Assembly: GCA_964506685.1 (NCBI GenBank)
Contig: CAZDMQ010000007.1
Coordinates: 1 to 64,000 of the forward strand
Source of the DNA: UBA5336 sp964506685
GTDB lineage: Bacteria > Pseudomonadota > Alphaproteobacteria > Caulobacterales > Hyphomonadaceae
DNA length: 64,000 nt
Direction: 5' to 3'
Shown: piece by piece, positions 8,133-17,123 of the stretch
Numbering within the stretch: position 1 is the stretch's first letter
How the letters are laid out: every line of letters starts with the position of its first letter
Made by a program: the position numbers and the translations under genes
The notes under the pieces: model-generated
Told to the model about the DNA's origin: nothing
The model's database searches: none
The model's input: only the letters and a program-made list of their open reading frames with translations

Positions 8133-9500
8133 TCAGACCAGCCGGCCATCCTCGGCAGCGAGACGGGCGAGGAGATAAGCGTCATTCTCCTCGATCTTCT
8201 CAAGCGCGCCGAACTGGAAGGCGCGGCGGTCGATCACCAGGTCGCGCGGGCGGATCTGGCGGCTGAGTTCAAGCCCCTCCAGGCTGACGGCACGGGAGAG
8301 CGCGACATAGGCCTGGCCGTGGGCGAACATGCCGCGATCAAAATCGATGTAGACCTGCTCGATCGTCATGCCCTGGGACTTGTGGATGGTGATGGCGTAA
8401 GCGAGCCGCAGCGGGAGCTGCTTGAACGTGCCGACGACCTCGCGCCGGACCTTGCTGGTCTTGGTGTCGAGCTCATAGCGGTAGTTTTCCCAGGCCACCG
8501 GCTCGATCTCATAGGCCTTGCCCTTGATGGACACGATGACCGAGCCGGAACCGAAGCCCTCGACGATCCCGATCGTGCCATTGACCCAGCGGCCTTCAGG
8601 GTCATTGCGGATCAGCATCACCCGCGCGCCTTCCTTGAGTTCGAGATCGGCCTCGGTGGGAAAGGTCTTCTCGTCGAACTTGCCGTCCACCCTGGCCTCG
8701 AAGGTCCGTGCCCGCGTCGCCAGAGCTTCCAGCCGGGCGAGATTGATGCGGAACGCATTATTGTTGTTCGGCGTCAGGACGACATGGGTCTCGCTGGCCT
8801 CGATCGCCGACCGGCCGGTGACACAGCCCGCCAGCAGGCGCTCGTCGCTGAGCGTGAGCCGGCCCTGGCGGATGGATCCGAGCAGGGCGAGGAACTTCGG
8901 ATCGGACTGGCGGAACATGTGCTTCAGCGCCAGCAGGGAGAACTCGCCCTCCCGGAAGGCCGGGGCGTTGAAGAAATAGCTGCCGCCAAAGCGCTCCTCG
9001 AGCAGCGCCTGTTCTTCGCCGCGAACCACGGGGGGCAGCTGGTGCAGGTCGCCCGACAGGATCATGCGCACTCCGCCAAACGGGCGTTTCGATGCGCGGT
9101 TCAGCTTCAGGGACCGGTCGATGGCGTCCAGCATGTCGGCGCGGACCATGGAGATTTCGTCCACCACCAGCGTCTCGACCGCCTTGATCAGCCGGGTTGT
9201 CCGCAAGCGGCGAATATCGCCAGGCTCGATCATGCGGGGCGGGAACCGGAAAAAGGAATGAATCGTCTGACCGCCGACATTCACCGCCGCGATCCCCGTC
9301 GGCGCGAGCACGACCGCGCGCTCGCCCGCGGCCGCGAGCACCCGCTTGAGGAGGGTCGACTTGCCCGAGCCCGCCCGGCCGGTGAGAAAGATGTTGCCCT
9401 GCGCGCCGACACCGCCACCGAGCCAGCGGGCCGGCGCGGCATAGAGATCGCCCTGGGACGGGTCGGGCTGTTCCGGGCCAGACGTCAAATCCTTGTTCAT
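8133..9500 (-). CDS. Pif1/RecD-like DNA helicase (AAA family ATPase)
   Basis: A 455-residue superfamily 1 helicase. Motifs in order: Walker A GRAGSGKSTLL (about 41-51), LAPTGIAA (motif Ia), Walker B VVDEISMV, motif III GDLHQLPPV, a C-terminal ITIHKSQG and the final YVALSRA motif. It probably unwinds DNA 5'-3', acting on forks, R-loops or G-quadruplexes; bacterial Pif1-like proteins of this size are common but seldom studied. The start MNKDLTSG at 9500 is chosen because all upstream in-frame sequence is antisense to the divergent SPOR gene. There is no obvious partner gene nearby. Confidence 0.9.
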   Translation of the reverse strand: MNKDLTSGPEQPDPSQGDLYAAPARWLGGGVGAQGNIFLTGRAGSGKSTLLKRVLAAAGERAVVLAPTGIAAVNVGGQTIHSFFRFPPRMIEPGDIRRLRTTRLIKAVETLVVDEISMVRADMLDAIDRSLKLNRASKRPFGGVRMILSGDLHQLPPVVRGEEQALLEERFGGSYFFNAPAFREGEFSLLALKHMFRQSDPKFLALLGSIRQGRLTLSDERLLAGCVTGRSAIEASETHVVLTPNNNNAFRINLARLEALATRARTFEARVDGKFDEKTFPTEADLELKEGARVMLIRNDPEGRWVNGTIGIVEGFGSGSVIVSIKGKAYEIEPVAWENYRYELDTKTSKVRREVVGTFKQLPLRLAYAITIHKSQGMTIEQVYIDFDRGMFAHGQAYVALSRAVSLEGLELSRQIRPRDLVIDRRAFQFGALEKIEENDAYLLARLAAEDGRLV

Positions 9501-9548
9501 AAGACTGGCATAAACTGAAGGTTGCCATGATGCGAGCCCGCCGACGCC

Positions 9549-10442
9549 ATGTATGATGACCCCTTCAACGCCGCCGTGGACGAACTTGCCGAACCGCCTC
9601 GCGGATCCGTTCGTCCGCTGGTGATCGGGCTGGCGGCCATGCTGGGCATTGGCGTGCTGTCGGCGATGGTGCTGATCGACCCGCCCATGGCCCGCTCGAT
9701 GGATGTCACCGATGAGGAGCGCCTGGCGCGGATGCTCGCATTGCCGCCCGCCGAAAGCGCGTCGGCAGGCACTGCGGAGCAGGCTGTGGATGCGTCCCTC
9801 GACAGCACCCGGACTGGCGCTGCGGACGCCACACGCGGCGCCGGGGCGACGGTCCCACCTGTGCCGGCGAGCGCTGCGTCCGGCGCGGCGGCTCCCCCCG
9901 GTGATCGGGAGGCGCGGACTACCGATGGCGCGACTGCCCCGACGCCCCTTCCCGGCGCCAGCCACCAGCTCAGCGCCGAGGTCGGGCGCGGGGCGAAGAC
10001 CGATGCTGAACCTGCCGCCCCCACCGTGACGGCTGCGGAGACGGGCGATCCTGGCGCCGTCCGCGAGGTCGCCGCCACCGTCGCCGCCGTCGAGGCCGCC
10101 CCGGCGCCGCCTCGCCCCAGCGCCAGGCCCGCGTCCAGGGCCCGGCCTGCGCCTCCGCCGGCGCCCCCCGTCCCCGAAATCGGGCAGGCCGCCGACGGAC
10201 CCTACGCCGTCCAGTTCGGCGCCATGTCGACCCGCGAAGCGGCCGAGCGCGAGACCGCACGGCTGCGCCTCGCCGCGCCGGCACTTTTCGCCCGGGTCGA
10301 GACCTCGATCGAGGCCACGCGGCTGGATGACGGCCGCACGGTGCACCGCATGCGCATCGGCGGCGTGACCCGCAAGGCCGATGCGCGGGCCTGGTGCCGC
10401 GCGTTCCGGGCGAGGGGCGGCGCCTGCTACGTGATCGGCTGA
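9549..10442 (+). CDS. SPOR-domain inner membrane protein
   Basis: A 297-residue bitopic protein. It has a short cytoplasmic N terminus, one transmembrane helix (about residues 22-43, VIGLAAMLGIGVLSAMVL), a long Ala/Pro/Thr-rich periplasmic linker, and a C-terminal SPOR domain (about 220-297) starting PYAVQFGAMSTREAAE. SPOR domains bind denuded glycan strands at the septum, so a role in cell division or cell wall metabolism is likely. The two Cys near the C terminus (AWCRAF and GACYVIG) could form a disulfide, which is known in some SPOR domains. It starts 48 bases from the divergent helicase gene. Confidence 0.85.
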   Translation: MYDDPFNAAVDELAEPPRGSVRPLVIGLAAMLGIGVLSAMVLIDPPMARSMDVTDEERLARMLALPPAESASAGTAEQAVDASLDSTRTGAADATRGAGATVPPVPASAASGAAAPPGDREARTTDGATAPTPLPGASHQLSAEVGRGAKTDAEPAAPTVTAAETGDPGAVREVAATVAAVEAAPAPPRPSARPASRARPAPPPAPPVPEIGQAADGPYAVQFGAMSTREAAERETARLRLAAPALFARVETSIEATRLDDGRTVHRMRIGGVTRKADARAWCRAFRARGGACYVIG

Positions 10443-10536
10443 GCCCGGCCATCGCATCCCCGTCACAGACAGGCGATAGGGTGCTCTTGTGACAGCGAGC
10501 GCCAGCGTCCATGACGCGCATGCAAAGGAGCAACAG

Positions 10537-11364
10537 ATGTCAGCGTTTGAACTGGTCGAAGCGGTGAACAGCCCCGGCACGCCGGGCCGGATGGGAGACG
10601 ACCGGTACGGCTTCGATGCCGGCGCCGGCACGGCCTGGGTGCTCGACGGGGCCACCGACGTGACCGATCTCAAGCCGTTTCCGCAGGCCGAGAGCGGGGC
10701 CGCATGGCTCGCCGAGGCCCTGTCCGAACGACTCATGGTGCCGCCGCCCGAGGACCTGGATCCCGTCGCCTACTGGCGTGACGTGATGTCGGATGTCCGG
10801 CTCCGTGCTGCCCGGGAAAGTACCATTCCGCTTGCCACATTGCCGCCGGAAGCCCGGCCCGTGGCATCGGGCATCTGGCTGCACCGCAGGGGCAACCGGG
10901 CCGAGCTGGCCTGGATGGGCGATTGCCTCGCCCTAGATCTCGACACCGGCGCCATTCATGGCGCAGACCACTCGATTGCGCAGGAGACCGAGGACTCGCG
11001 GCAACTCGCCCCCCTCAGCGAAGCCGAGCGATGGGAAAAGGCGCGCCTGTCGCGCCGGGCGACAAACACCAGCGCCAAACCGATTTTCGGGCTCGATCCG
11101 GAGAAGGCCGACGGTCTGTCCATCAAGCATGCGGAGATCAGCCCGGGCAGCTCGATGGTCCTGCTGTCTGACGGTTTCTTCCGGCTCGTCGATCCCTACC
11201 GGCTGGTGCCGGACGGGCCGTCTCTTGCTGCCCTTGTCCGGTCCGAAGGACTGTCCGGTGCCCTCAGTGTCATGCGCGGTTTCGAGGCCGAAACGCCCGA
11301 TGACGAGATTGTCCGGATCAAGCCGAGCGACGACGCCTGCGCCCTCTGGCTGCAATTCACCTGA
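10537..11364 (+). CDS. PP2C-like protein phosphatase family protein
   Basis: A 275-residue protein with the metal-dependent phosphatase (PPM/PP2C) layout: GDDRYGF and VLDGATDV early, a central ELAWMGDCLAL strand, LLSDGFFRLVD, and the late metal-site KPSDDACALWL. It probably dephosphorylates Ser/Thr proteins in the cytoplasm. The ATG at 10537 follows a good Shine-Dalgarno (aaaggag) and is preferred to a GTG at 10489. No cognate kinase is next to it. The Asp residues of the metal centre appear to be kept, so it is probably active. Assignment rests on motif order and spacing. Confidence 0.78.
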   Translation: MSAFELVEAVNSPGTPGRMGDDRYGFDAGAGTAWVLDGATDVTDLKPFPQAESGAAWLAEALSERLMVPPPEDLDPVAYWRDVMSDVRLRAARESTIPLATLPPEARPVASGIWLHRRGNRAELAWMGDCLALDLDTGAIHGADHSIAQETEDSRQLAPLSEAERWEKARLSRRATNTSAKPIFGLDPEKADGLSIKHAEISPGSSMVLLSDGFFRLVDPYRLVPDGPSLAALVRSEGLSGALSVMRGFEAETPDDEIVRIKPSDDACALWLQFT

Positions 11365-11418
11365 TCGCCGCCCGGCGCGCCTGCGCCCTGCCAAAGCCCT
11401 TGACCTGACCCTTGCAGG

Positions 11419-11616
11419 TCAGGCCGGCACGCCGCCCTCGCCGAACACGATGTGATCAGAAGACCACCGCGACACACCCGTGGCGACAATGAGATCCATG
11501 TTGAGTGCAATGCGGTACTGGTCCGTATGTCCGCCGCCGCTGGCTTTTCCGAGAATTGTTGCCACGCTGCCCTCCGATCCCTGCTCCGGACCGCAAGCCG
11601 GCGTGAGTCGCAACAC
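11419..11616 (-). CDS. Small ORF of unknown function, possibly a gene remnant
   Basis: A 65-codon frame starting GTG, in the 277-base stretch between the PP2C-like gene and an oxidoreductase gene. The later part (TILGKASGGGHTDQYRIALN then DLIVATGVSRWSSDHIVFG) has a protein-like composition rather than the Arg/Pro-rich look of antisense frames here. I do not recognise a family. There is no convincing ribosome binding site. It could be a small protein, or the surviving 3' end of a longer lost gene. Confidence 0.3.
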   Translation of the reverse strand: MLRLTPACGPEQGSEGSVATILGKASGGGHTDQYRIALNMDLIVATGVSRWSSDHIVFGEGGVPA

Positions 11617-11641
11617 ACCTCAAGCGCGAAATGCCCCGCTT

Positions 11642-12646
11642 TCAGAGACTGAGGGCAATCTTGCCGAAGTGTTTCTGTCCGATCTGGTGGGCAAAGGCGT
11701 CGGCGATGCGGTCAAGGCCGAACGTGTCGCTGATCAACGGCCGGATGCCGTTCGCCTCGATACAGGCGATCATGTCGAGCTGGTCGTCCCGCGAGCCCAC
11801 GGTGATCCCGGACATCACCAGATTCTGCTGGAAAAACTTCGCCGTGGCGACCTCACCCGATATCCCCGTCAGTACGCCGATCAGGGAGATATGCCCGCCG
11901 GTACGACACGCATCTATGGACTGGTTGAGCGTTCCGGGGCCGCCGATCTCGACCACTTCATGCACGCCGAGGCCATCGGCCAGGGCTTTCGCCGTGCGGC
12001 CCCAGTCGGGCGTCTCCTTGTAGTTGATGACATGGTCCGCACCCAGTGATTGCAGGCGCTCGAGCTTTTCCGGCGCGGACGAGGTCGCGATCACGCGGGC
12101 ACCGGCCGCCTTGGCGAACTGCAGAGCGAAGATCGACACCCCGCCCGTGCCCTGGGTGAGCACCCAGTCGCCGGGTTTGATCCGGGCCTCAACCATGAGC
12201 GCACGCCAGGCGGTCAGCGCAGCGCAGGGAAGCGTCGCCGCCTCGGCATCGCTGTAGCCGGCCGGATAGGGCGTGAAGGCGCTTTCGGGCATCGCCACCA
12301 GTTCGGCCGCGAAACCGTCGACATGGTCGCCCGGCACGCCGATCTGTTTCCAGGTTTCCGCGCGTCCTGACTGCCAGGCCGGGAAGAAGACCGACAGCGC
12401 CTTGTCGCCGGGCTTGAACCGCGAGACGCCATCTCCCACCGCGACAACATCGCCAGCCCCATCGGACATGGGAATGCGCCCGTCATCGGCGGGGATCATG
12501 CCGGCGACGACGGCGAAATCGTGAAAATTGAGCGAGGATGCGCGCACGCGGACAAGGATTTCTCCCGGTCCCGGAGCCGGGTCGGCCCGCTCCTCGATCA
12601 CGATCTTGTCGAGCCCGCCGGGCGCCCTGACTGCAGCTACTTTCAT
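11642..12646 (-). CDS. Zinc-independent MDR oxidoreductase (quinone reductase-like)
   Basis: A 334-residue medium-chain dehydrogenase/reductase of the quinone oxidoreductase type. Visible are the GroES-like N domain (PGEILVRVRASSLNFHDF), the SDGAGDVVAVGDGVSRFKPGD segment, and the Rossmann nucleotide site VLTQGTGGVSIFALQFAKAAG with IATSSAPEKLE, which suits NADPH. The structural-zinc Cys cluster of true alcohol dehydrogenases is absent. ATG at 12646 is preferred to the GTG one codon earlier because it sits better behind gggag. It reduces an unknown quinone, enone or aldehyde. It stands alone, with a divergent or unlinked neighbour on each side. Confidence 0.85.
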   Translation of the reverse strand: MKVAAVRAPGGLDKIVIEERADPAPGPGEILVRVRASSLNFHDFAVVAGMIPADDGRIPMSDGAGDVVAVGDGVSRFKPGDKALSVFFPAWQSGRAETWKQIGVPGDHVDGFAAELVAMPESAFTPYPAGYSDAEAATLPCAALTAWRALMVEARIKPGDWVLTQGTGGVSIFALQFAKAAGARVIATSSAPEKLERLQSLGADHVINYKETPDWGRTAKALADGLGVHEVVEIGGPGTLNQSIDACRTGGHISLIGVLTGISGEVATAKFFQQNLVMSGITVGSRDDQLDMIACIEANGIRPLISDTFGLDRIADAFAHQIGQKHFGKIALSL

Positions 12647-12745
12647 CACGTTTCTCCCTCATATTCCGTTCTGTTTTCCATATGCACGTAATACCGAGGC
12701 TCGACCGCCCGTCCTTGCGGAAGTCAAGCGCCCGCACGCCGCCCG

Positions 12746-13702
12746 TTACACGCCGGCCTGCTCCAGCAGCGCATCGAAGGCGGCCCAGAACTGCTTGCGC
12801 CGGTCATCGGTTTCCATCAGGATCTCGTGCCGTGCACCGGGGACGGTCACCGCGGTGCAATTGGGGATCCGGCGGCAGAGCCGTCCATGCGCCCCGTTGT
12901 TCACCAGCTTTTCCTCCCCGGCCGAGACTACGAGGATGGGAATATCGATCGCCTCCAGCTTCGAGGGGCGGGCGAAGGTCCTGACAATGTCCAGCGTCGC
13001 ACCCAACCAGCCCCAGGTGACCGGACCGAGCTCGAGTTCCGGAGCGGCGTCGACGAGGTCGCGCTGGATCTGCCAGCGGCGGCGGTCATGGGTGACGATA
13101 TTGGTCTCGAACCGGTCCGGCGGTCCGGGCTGCTGGGCATAGTTGCCCGACCGGCCGAGCGTCTTCATCGCCCAGACCATGTATCTGAGACCGAAGATCC
13201 GGTTCCTCAGCCCCCAGAGCGGGGCACAGAAGGCGGCCGCCTCGACATGGACCAGCCGTTCCGTGATCGCAGCCAGGGCAATCGCCCCGCCCATGGAATG
13301 GGCGAGGCACACCCGGGGCTCGGGCAGCTTGTCCTCAAGCTCGGCGAGCCCGGCGACAAGCGCGCCCATGAAGGTCCGGAAGTCGTCGATATGGCCCTTC
13401 AGCGGGTCCGCCAGCAATCGTTCGGAACGGCCCTGGCCGGGCCAGTCCAGGATCAGGACGGCAAATCCGCGAGCCTGCAGGTCCCGGGCGACTTCGAAAT
13501 ATTTCTCGATGAACTCGGTACGTCCCGGGCAGACGATGCAGGTGCCGCGCACGGCCTGGCCCGGCAGGGCAGGCACCATGCAGGCCCTGAGCTTGCGCCC
13601 GGCGCTGCCGCGGAACCAGACAAGCTCGGCCCCCTCGGGTGTGGGATTGCCCTCGACGAGGACGAAGGCATCCAGGTCAGCGGTTTCAAGCGGCGGCGTC
13701 AT
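12746..13702 (-). CDS. Lysophospholipase-like alpha/beta hydrolase
   Basis: A 318-residue serine hydrolase of the monoacylglycerol lipase/PldB type. Visible are VCPGRTEFIEKY (oxyanion region), DWPGQGRSER, the nucleophile elbow LAHSMGGA with Ser136, and a late VPGARHEILME containing the catalytic His. ATG at 13702 is chosen because it is preceded by ggag at 6 bases; the upstream in-frame TTG is unlikely. No signal peptide is seen. It probably deacylates lysophospholipids or monoglycerides. It lies 135 bases downstream of the SCP2 lipid-carrier gene on the same strand, so the two may share a lipid role. Confidence 0.85.
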   Translation of the reverse strand: MTPPLETADLDAFVLVEGNPTPEGAELVWFRGSAGRKLRACMVPALPGQAVRGTCIVCPGRTEFIEKYFEVARDLQARGFAVLILDWPGQGRSERLLADPLKGHIDDFRTFMGALVAGLAELEDKLPEPRVCLAHSMGGAIALAAITERLVHVEAAAFCAPLWGLRNRIFGLRYMVWAMKTLGRSGNYAQQPGPPDRFETNIVTHDRRRWQIQRDLVDAAPELELGPVTWGWLGATLDIVRTFARPSKLEAIDIPILVVSAGEEKLVNNGAHGRLCRRIPNCTAVTVPGARHEILMETDDRRKQFWAAFDALLEQAGV

Positions 13703-13837
13703 GACGGTCTCCGGCGGCGGCCACTGCCGTAAGAGCAACGGGTCCAACGGCAGGATGGTCGATGGACCCGCAGGATATCAAGTGGTTGGCAGGGTTCGCC
13801 CTCCCGCGCCGGCCGGAGACCCGCCCCAGATGACGGG

Positions 13838-14143
13838 CTACTGGAAGCTCTTCATCAGGTTCTGCAACTGCATCGCGACGGACATGTCGCCATCGACCTT
13901 CAGCTTGCCCTGCATGAACGCCATGGTCGGATCCATCTCCCCGGCGGAGATCTTCTTGAAGTCGTCCCAGTCCACCTTGACCGTGGCGTCGGCATCGCCG
14001 TCGTCATTATTGGCCACGCCATTAGCCCCGTCGATGAACAGCTTGCCGATATCGCCGAAGTCGAATTTCACCTTCTTGGTGAAGCCGCTGCCCCCGCCGG
14101 ACACCGCTTCCATCGCCTTCTGGGTAAGATCTGAAAGTTCCAT
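13838..14143 (-). CDS. SCP2 sterol-binding domain protein
   Basis: A 101-residue single-domain SCP2 protein. It has the alternating strand pattern VKFDFGDIGKLFIDG, then DATVKVDWDDFKKISAGEMDP, FMQGKLKVDGD and a terminal amphipathic helix MQLQNLMKSF. SCP2 domains bind lipids, sterols or acyl-CoA in a hydrophobic tunnel. It is cytoplasmic, with no signal peptide. It is followed on the same strand by the lysophospholipase-like gene. Its function in bacteria is not well defined, and the ligand is unknown. Confidence 0.9.
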   Translation of the reverse strand: MELSDLTQKAMEAVSGGGSGFTKKVKFDFGDIGKLFIDGANGVANNDDGDADATVKVDWDDFKKISAGEMDPTMAFMQGKLKVDGDMSVAMQLQNLMKSFQ

Positions 14144-14306
14144 GTGACGCCTCCTCAGTCGCGCTCGCCCAATCTATGCCGGTGGCGCCGCATGCTGGCA
14201 AGAGCCCACCGGGCCGAAGATTGCCCCCCGCCATGGCGCTGTCGGGAAAACACCGCCACAAGACCATGAAATGGCCGCAGCGCGCCAGAAGTCTGGAGAT
14301 GACACA

Positions 14307-15281
14307 ATGTTCAGGAGGCCCGGAATGCTCAGGAGAATGGCGCTTGGCGCCCTCATGGCCGGGCTTGCCGCCTGCGGCGACGGGGACGGATCAGACAGCG
14401 ATCTGTCCGGCAGTATGCATGCGGTCCCCAGCGCGCCGGCAACCGAAGTGCCCAGCCGATCCTTCGCCAAGGCGGCCCCGCGGCCGGTCCCGTCACCTCC
14501 GCCTCCGCCGCCCTCACCGCCACCGCCCGGCTCACCGGAGTCCGGCGGCGACGCGGTCCCCGGCGCCGAGCCGATGATTGCCTACAGCCACAGCATGGGC
14601 CTCATGCTGCCGATCGGCGGGGTGGAACCCATGGTCGCCGACCATGTCGCCGCCTGCCAGGATGCCGGCCCCCGGACCTGCATTGTCGTCAACTCCAGTG
14701 TCTACACGAACGGCGATGACAATGTCCGCGGTACGGTCAGCTTCCGCGCGGTTCCGGACTGGCTTGAGGCCTTCCTGGCCTCGGTGCCGGACGCGGCGGA
14801 GACCGCTGGCGGACGGATCACGCAGCGCTCGACCACGGCCGACGACCTCACGCGCGAGATCCTCGACACCGACGCACGGCTGAAAGCGCAGCAGACATTG
14901 CAGGGACGGCTCGAAACCCTGCTGCAGACGCGCGAGGGTGAACTGGGCGAGCTCCTGTCGGTCGAACGCGAACTGGCCCGCGTCACCGGCGAGATTGAAT
15001 CGATCAGCGCCCAGTTGCGGGCCATGCGCCTGCGGGTCGCCATGTCCTCGCTGACGCTGGACTACAGTACCGAACTCCCGGCCTTCTCGGGCTCGCGGGC
15101 CAATCCACTCGGCGCGGCGCTCGGCGATTTCGCCTTCAACATGTCGTCCGCGATCGCCGCCGTGATCACCGCATTCGCCTTCGGCCTGCCCTGGCTGTTC
15201 CTGCTCGGGGTCCTGCTCTGGATCTGGCTGCGGCTGATCTGGCCCTGGGTGCGGCGCCGGCGCGTCAAGCCTCCGGCCTGA
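14307..15281 (+). CDS. DUF4349 lipoprotein
   Basis: A 324-residue envelope protein with a lipobox GLAAC (Cys23), a Pro-rich low-complexity linker (about 55-80, runs of P/S), then a DUF4349 domain. The domain has a beta region (VSFRAVPDWLEAFLASV, GGRITQRSTTADDLT), a coiled coil (about 190-245, DARLKAQQTLQGRLETLL onward) and a C-terminal transmembrane segment followed by a basic WVRRRRVK tail. A ribosome binding site (ggag) lies 8 bases before this ATG. The combination of N-terminal lipidation and a C-terminal membrane helix suggests an inner-membrane-anchored periplasmic protein. The role of DUF4349 is not established. Confidence 0.85.
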   Translation: MFRRPGMLRRMALGALMAGLAACGDGDGSDSDLSGSMHAVPSAPATEVPSRSFAKAAPRPVPSPPPPPPSPPPPGSPESGGDAVPGAEPMIAYSHSMGLMLPIGGVEPMVADHVAACQDAGPRTCIVVNSSVYTNGDDNVRGTVSFRAVPDWLEAFLASVPDAAETAGGRITQRSTTADDLTREILDTDARLKAQQTLQGRLETLLQTREGELGELLSVERELARVTGEIESISAQLRAMRLRVAMSSLTLDYSTELPAFSGSRANPLGAALGDFAFNMSSAIAAVITAFAFGLPWLFLLGVLLWIWLRLIWPWVRRRRVKPPA

Positions 15282-15290
15282 CACGCGCAA

Positions 15291-15324
15291 AAACCCCCGG
15301 ATGGTGGTCGCCAACCGGAGGTTT
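15291..15324. terminator. Possible terminator hairpin between convergent genes
   Basis: The sequence aaacccccgg pairs with ccggaggttt (one mismatch) across a 14-base loop, between the ends of the convergent DUF4349 and DUF2853 genes. The A and T runs at the stem ends would give a short U tract in either direction. The long loop and mismatch make it only moderately convincing. Confidence 0.4.
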
Positions 15325-15347
15325 CGCAGGTTTCGAGGGGGACAGCC

Positions 15348-15689
15348 CTATTTGTAGGCTGCCTCTTTCTTGAAGTGCTTGGTCAGGAGGTAATACACCA
15401 CCGCCCGGTGCTTCTGGCGCACCGACTTGCCGTACTGCTCGATGACGGCGGTGATGCCCTCATCCAGTTTCGGGCTGTCCTTGAGGCCAAGCTTCTTGAT
15501 GAGGAAATTCTGCTTGACCCGTTCCAGCTCGGCCGGATCGGACGCCGCAACCATCGAGGAGTCATTGTTGTAGATCGACGGACCACAGCCGATGGTGACC
15601 TTGGTGAGAAGGTCCATGTCCGGCTCGACGCCGGCCTTGTCCTTCAGGTCCTTGGCATATTTCGCGATCAGGTCGTCACGCTTTCCCAT
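15348..15689 (-). CDS. DUF2853 family protein
   Basis: A 113-residue soluble helical protein. It has the DUF2853 look: KRDDLIAKYAKDLKDKAG, then a middle TIGCGPSIYNNDSSMVAASD, and a C terminal half VIEQYGKSVRQKHRAVVYYL. The family is common in Alphaproteobacteria and has a solved structure from structural genomics as far as I recall, but no known function. It appears to be monocistronic, convergent with the DUF4349 gene. Confidence 0.88.
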   Translation of the reverse strand: MGKRDDLIAKYAKDLKDKAGVEPDMDLLTKVTIGCGPSIYNNDSSMVAASDPAELERVKQNFLIKKLGLKDSPKLDEGITAVIEQYGKSVRQKHRAVVYYLLTKHFKKEAAYK

Positions 15690-15767
15690 GGGGTACCCCT
15701 TTATTCAAAGCCCCGTTCAACATGCCCTGAGTCTCGCCTCAGGTGCATGGGGCGCTTAAATACAAGA

Positions 15768-16550
15768 TTATGACGATCCGCCAACCGACTTTTTCCGCAA
15801 GAGTTGTGCGCGCTCCTCGGGCCGCAGGGGTCGCCATTGCCCCTCGGGCAGGTCGCCCAGATGCAACGGGCCGATGCGAATGCGGATGAGATCGATCACT
15901 TTCAGGTCGACAAGCGCACACATCCGGCGAATCTGACGGTTGCGCCCCTCCCTGAGCACGAATTTCAGCAGGCCGGCGCCGACCGGCTCAACAATCGCCG
16001 GCTTGAGAGCGCGGCCGTCCAGTTCGAGCCCATGGCGCAAACGGTCGAGATTCGCCTTCGGCAACGCCCCGACGACGCGCACGCGATATTCCTTTTCGAG
16101 GTTGGACTCCGGTCCGATGACGGCCTTCGCCAGCACCCCGTCCTCACTCAGGATCAGCAGGCCGCGACTATCCTGGTCAAGCCGGCCCAGCGGGGCGAGC
16201 ATGTGCCGCCGGCCCGGCATCACGGGCGCATGGCCGGCGAGGTGCGCACGCGTCAGCAGCCGGACAGCCGGCACCTGTTCGCCCTCGGGCGTGCCCGACA
16301 CGTAGCCTTCGGGTTTGTGCAGGACAACCGACAGCTTCTGGTCAAGCGCCTTCGCGCCCTTGTCGGCCAGGCTCAGCGTCTGGCCGGGGGTGATCTTGTG
16401 GCCGGGCGAGGTGATTTTCTCCCCGTCAATGGAGACGAGTCCCCTTTCGATCAGCGCCTCTGCCTCGCGGCGCGAACAGATGCCGGCCTGGGCCAGCCAT
16501 TTGTTCACGCGCACCGGTTCGTCGCCGGTATAGCGTCGGGTCAGCGGCAT
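15768..16550 (-). CDS. 16S/23S rRNA pseudouridine synthase, RluB/RluF/RsuA type
   Basis: A 260-residue COG1187 enzyme that isomerises a uridine in rRNA to pseudouridine. An N-terminal S4 RNA-binding domain (about residues 13-60, RVNKWLAQAGICSRREAEAL) is followed by the catalytic domain with GRLDQDSRGLLIL (catalytic Asp125) and the late RQIRRMCALV motif. The GRLDQDS form resembles RluF more than RluB or RsuA, so the target may be 23S helix 69-75 region or a tRNA; this cannot be decided here. It overlaps the upstream GNAT gene by 10 bases, so the two form an operon. Confidence 0.92.
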   Translation of the reverse strand: MPLTRRYTGDEPVRVNKWLAQAGICSRREAEALIERGLVSIDGEKITSPGHKITPGQTLSLADKGAKALDQKLSVVLHKPEGYVSGTPEGEQVPAVRLLTRAHLAGHAPVMPGRRHMLAPLGRLDQDSRGLLILSEDGVLAKAVIGPESNLEKEYRVRVVGALPKANLDRLRHGLELDGRALKPAIVEPVGAGLLKFVLREGRNRQIRRMCALVDLKVIDLIRIRIGPLHLGDLPEGQWRPLRPEERAQLLRKKSVGGSS

Positions 16551-17056
16551 AGCGTGCCTCCCAGTGGCCGGACCCAGTACCCCACGGCCTTGTCACCGCC
16601 TGCAAGGTCCTGCTCGCCGACCTTCCGGAAGCCGAGCGCGGCATGGAAGCGTTCGGAAACCGGATTGGGCGGACGGATATTCACCTCGCAACCGATTTCG
16701 CCCCGGTCGCTGAAGCGGTCGAAGGCATGGGTATAAAGGGCGGTGCCGATGCCCTGCCCACGCTGGCCCGGATGGACGGCGATCCGGTCGACATAGACGA
16801 GATCGCCCCCCTCGCGGCCCTGCCGCGCCTCGAACCAGCGCAGGTTCGGGCTGTCATAGGCTGCGGTGCCGGGATCGATAAGGGTGAGAAAGCCGACCGG
16901 ACGACCACACGCAGGCGCGATCGCCACGAGCGCGGTGGACAAGGCGATATTATGCGCGAGCGTCCCGACCGTCTCGCAGCTCACACCGGGCACAGCTGCC
17001 GCGTTGATCCCGAACAGGTCGGGGAGGTCCTCGGTCTGGAAAAGGCGGATGCTCAT
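16541..17056 (-). CDS. GNAT family N-acetyltransferase
   Basis: A 171-residue acetyltransferase. The acetyl-CoA site reads VDRIAVHPGQRGQGIGTALYTHA (R/Q-x-x-G-x-G/A signature), followed by CEVNIRPPNPVSERFHAALGF. It transfers an acetyl group to an unknown amine. Its end overlaps the start of the pseudouridine synthase gene by 10 bases. This hints at, but does not prove, a ribosome-related substrate. It is divergent from the DUF4112 gene. Confidence 0.88.
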   Translation of the reverse strand: MSIRLFQTEDLPDLFGINAAAVPGVSCETVGTLAHNIALSTALVAIAPACGRPVGFLTLIDPGTAAYDSPNLRWFEARQGREGGDLVYVDRIAVHPGQRGQGIGTALYTHAFDRFSDRGEIGCEVNIRPPNPVSERFHAALGFRKVGEQDLAGGDKAVGYWVRPLGGTLCR

Positions 17057-17123
17057 CGGCTTTCCACTAACGCGCGCGAACGGCTGGCGCTATAGGGGTC
17101 ACACTGCGAAGGAAGGCTCCGTC

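Noticed and set aside
11401..11421. Hairpin tgacctg/caggtca near the end of the PP2C-like gene
   Set aside because: The stem is 7 bp with no T tract on either strand, so a terminator call is not supported.
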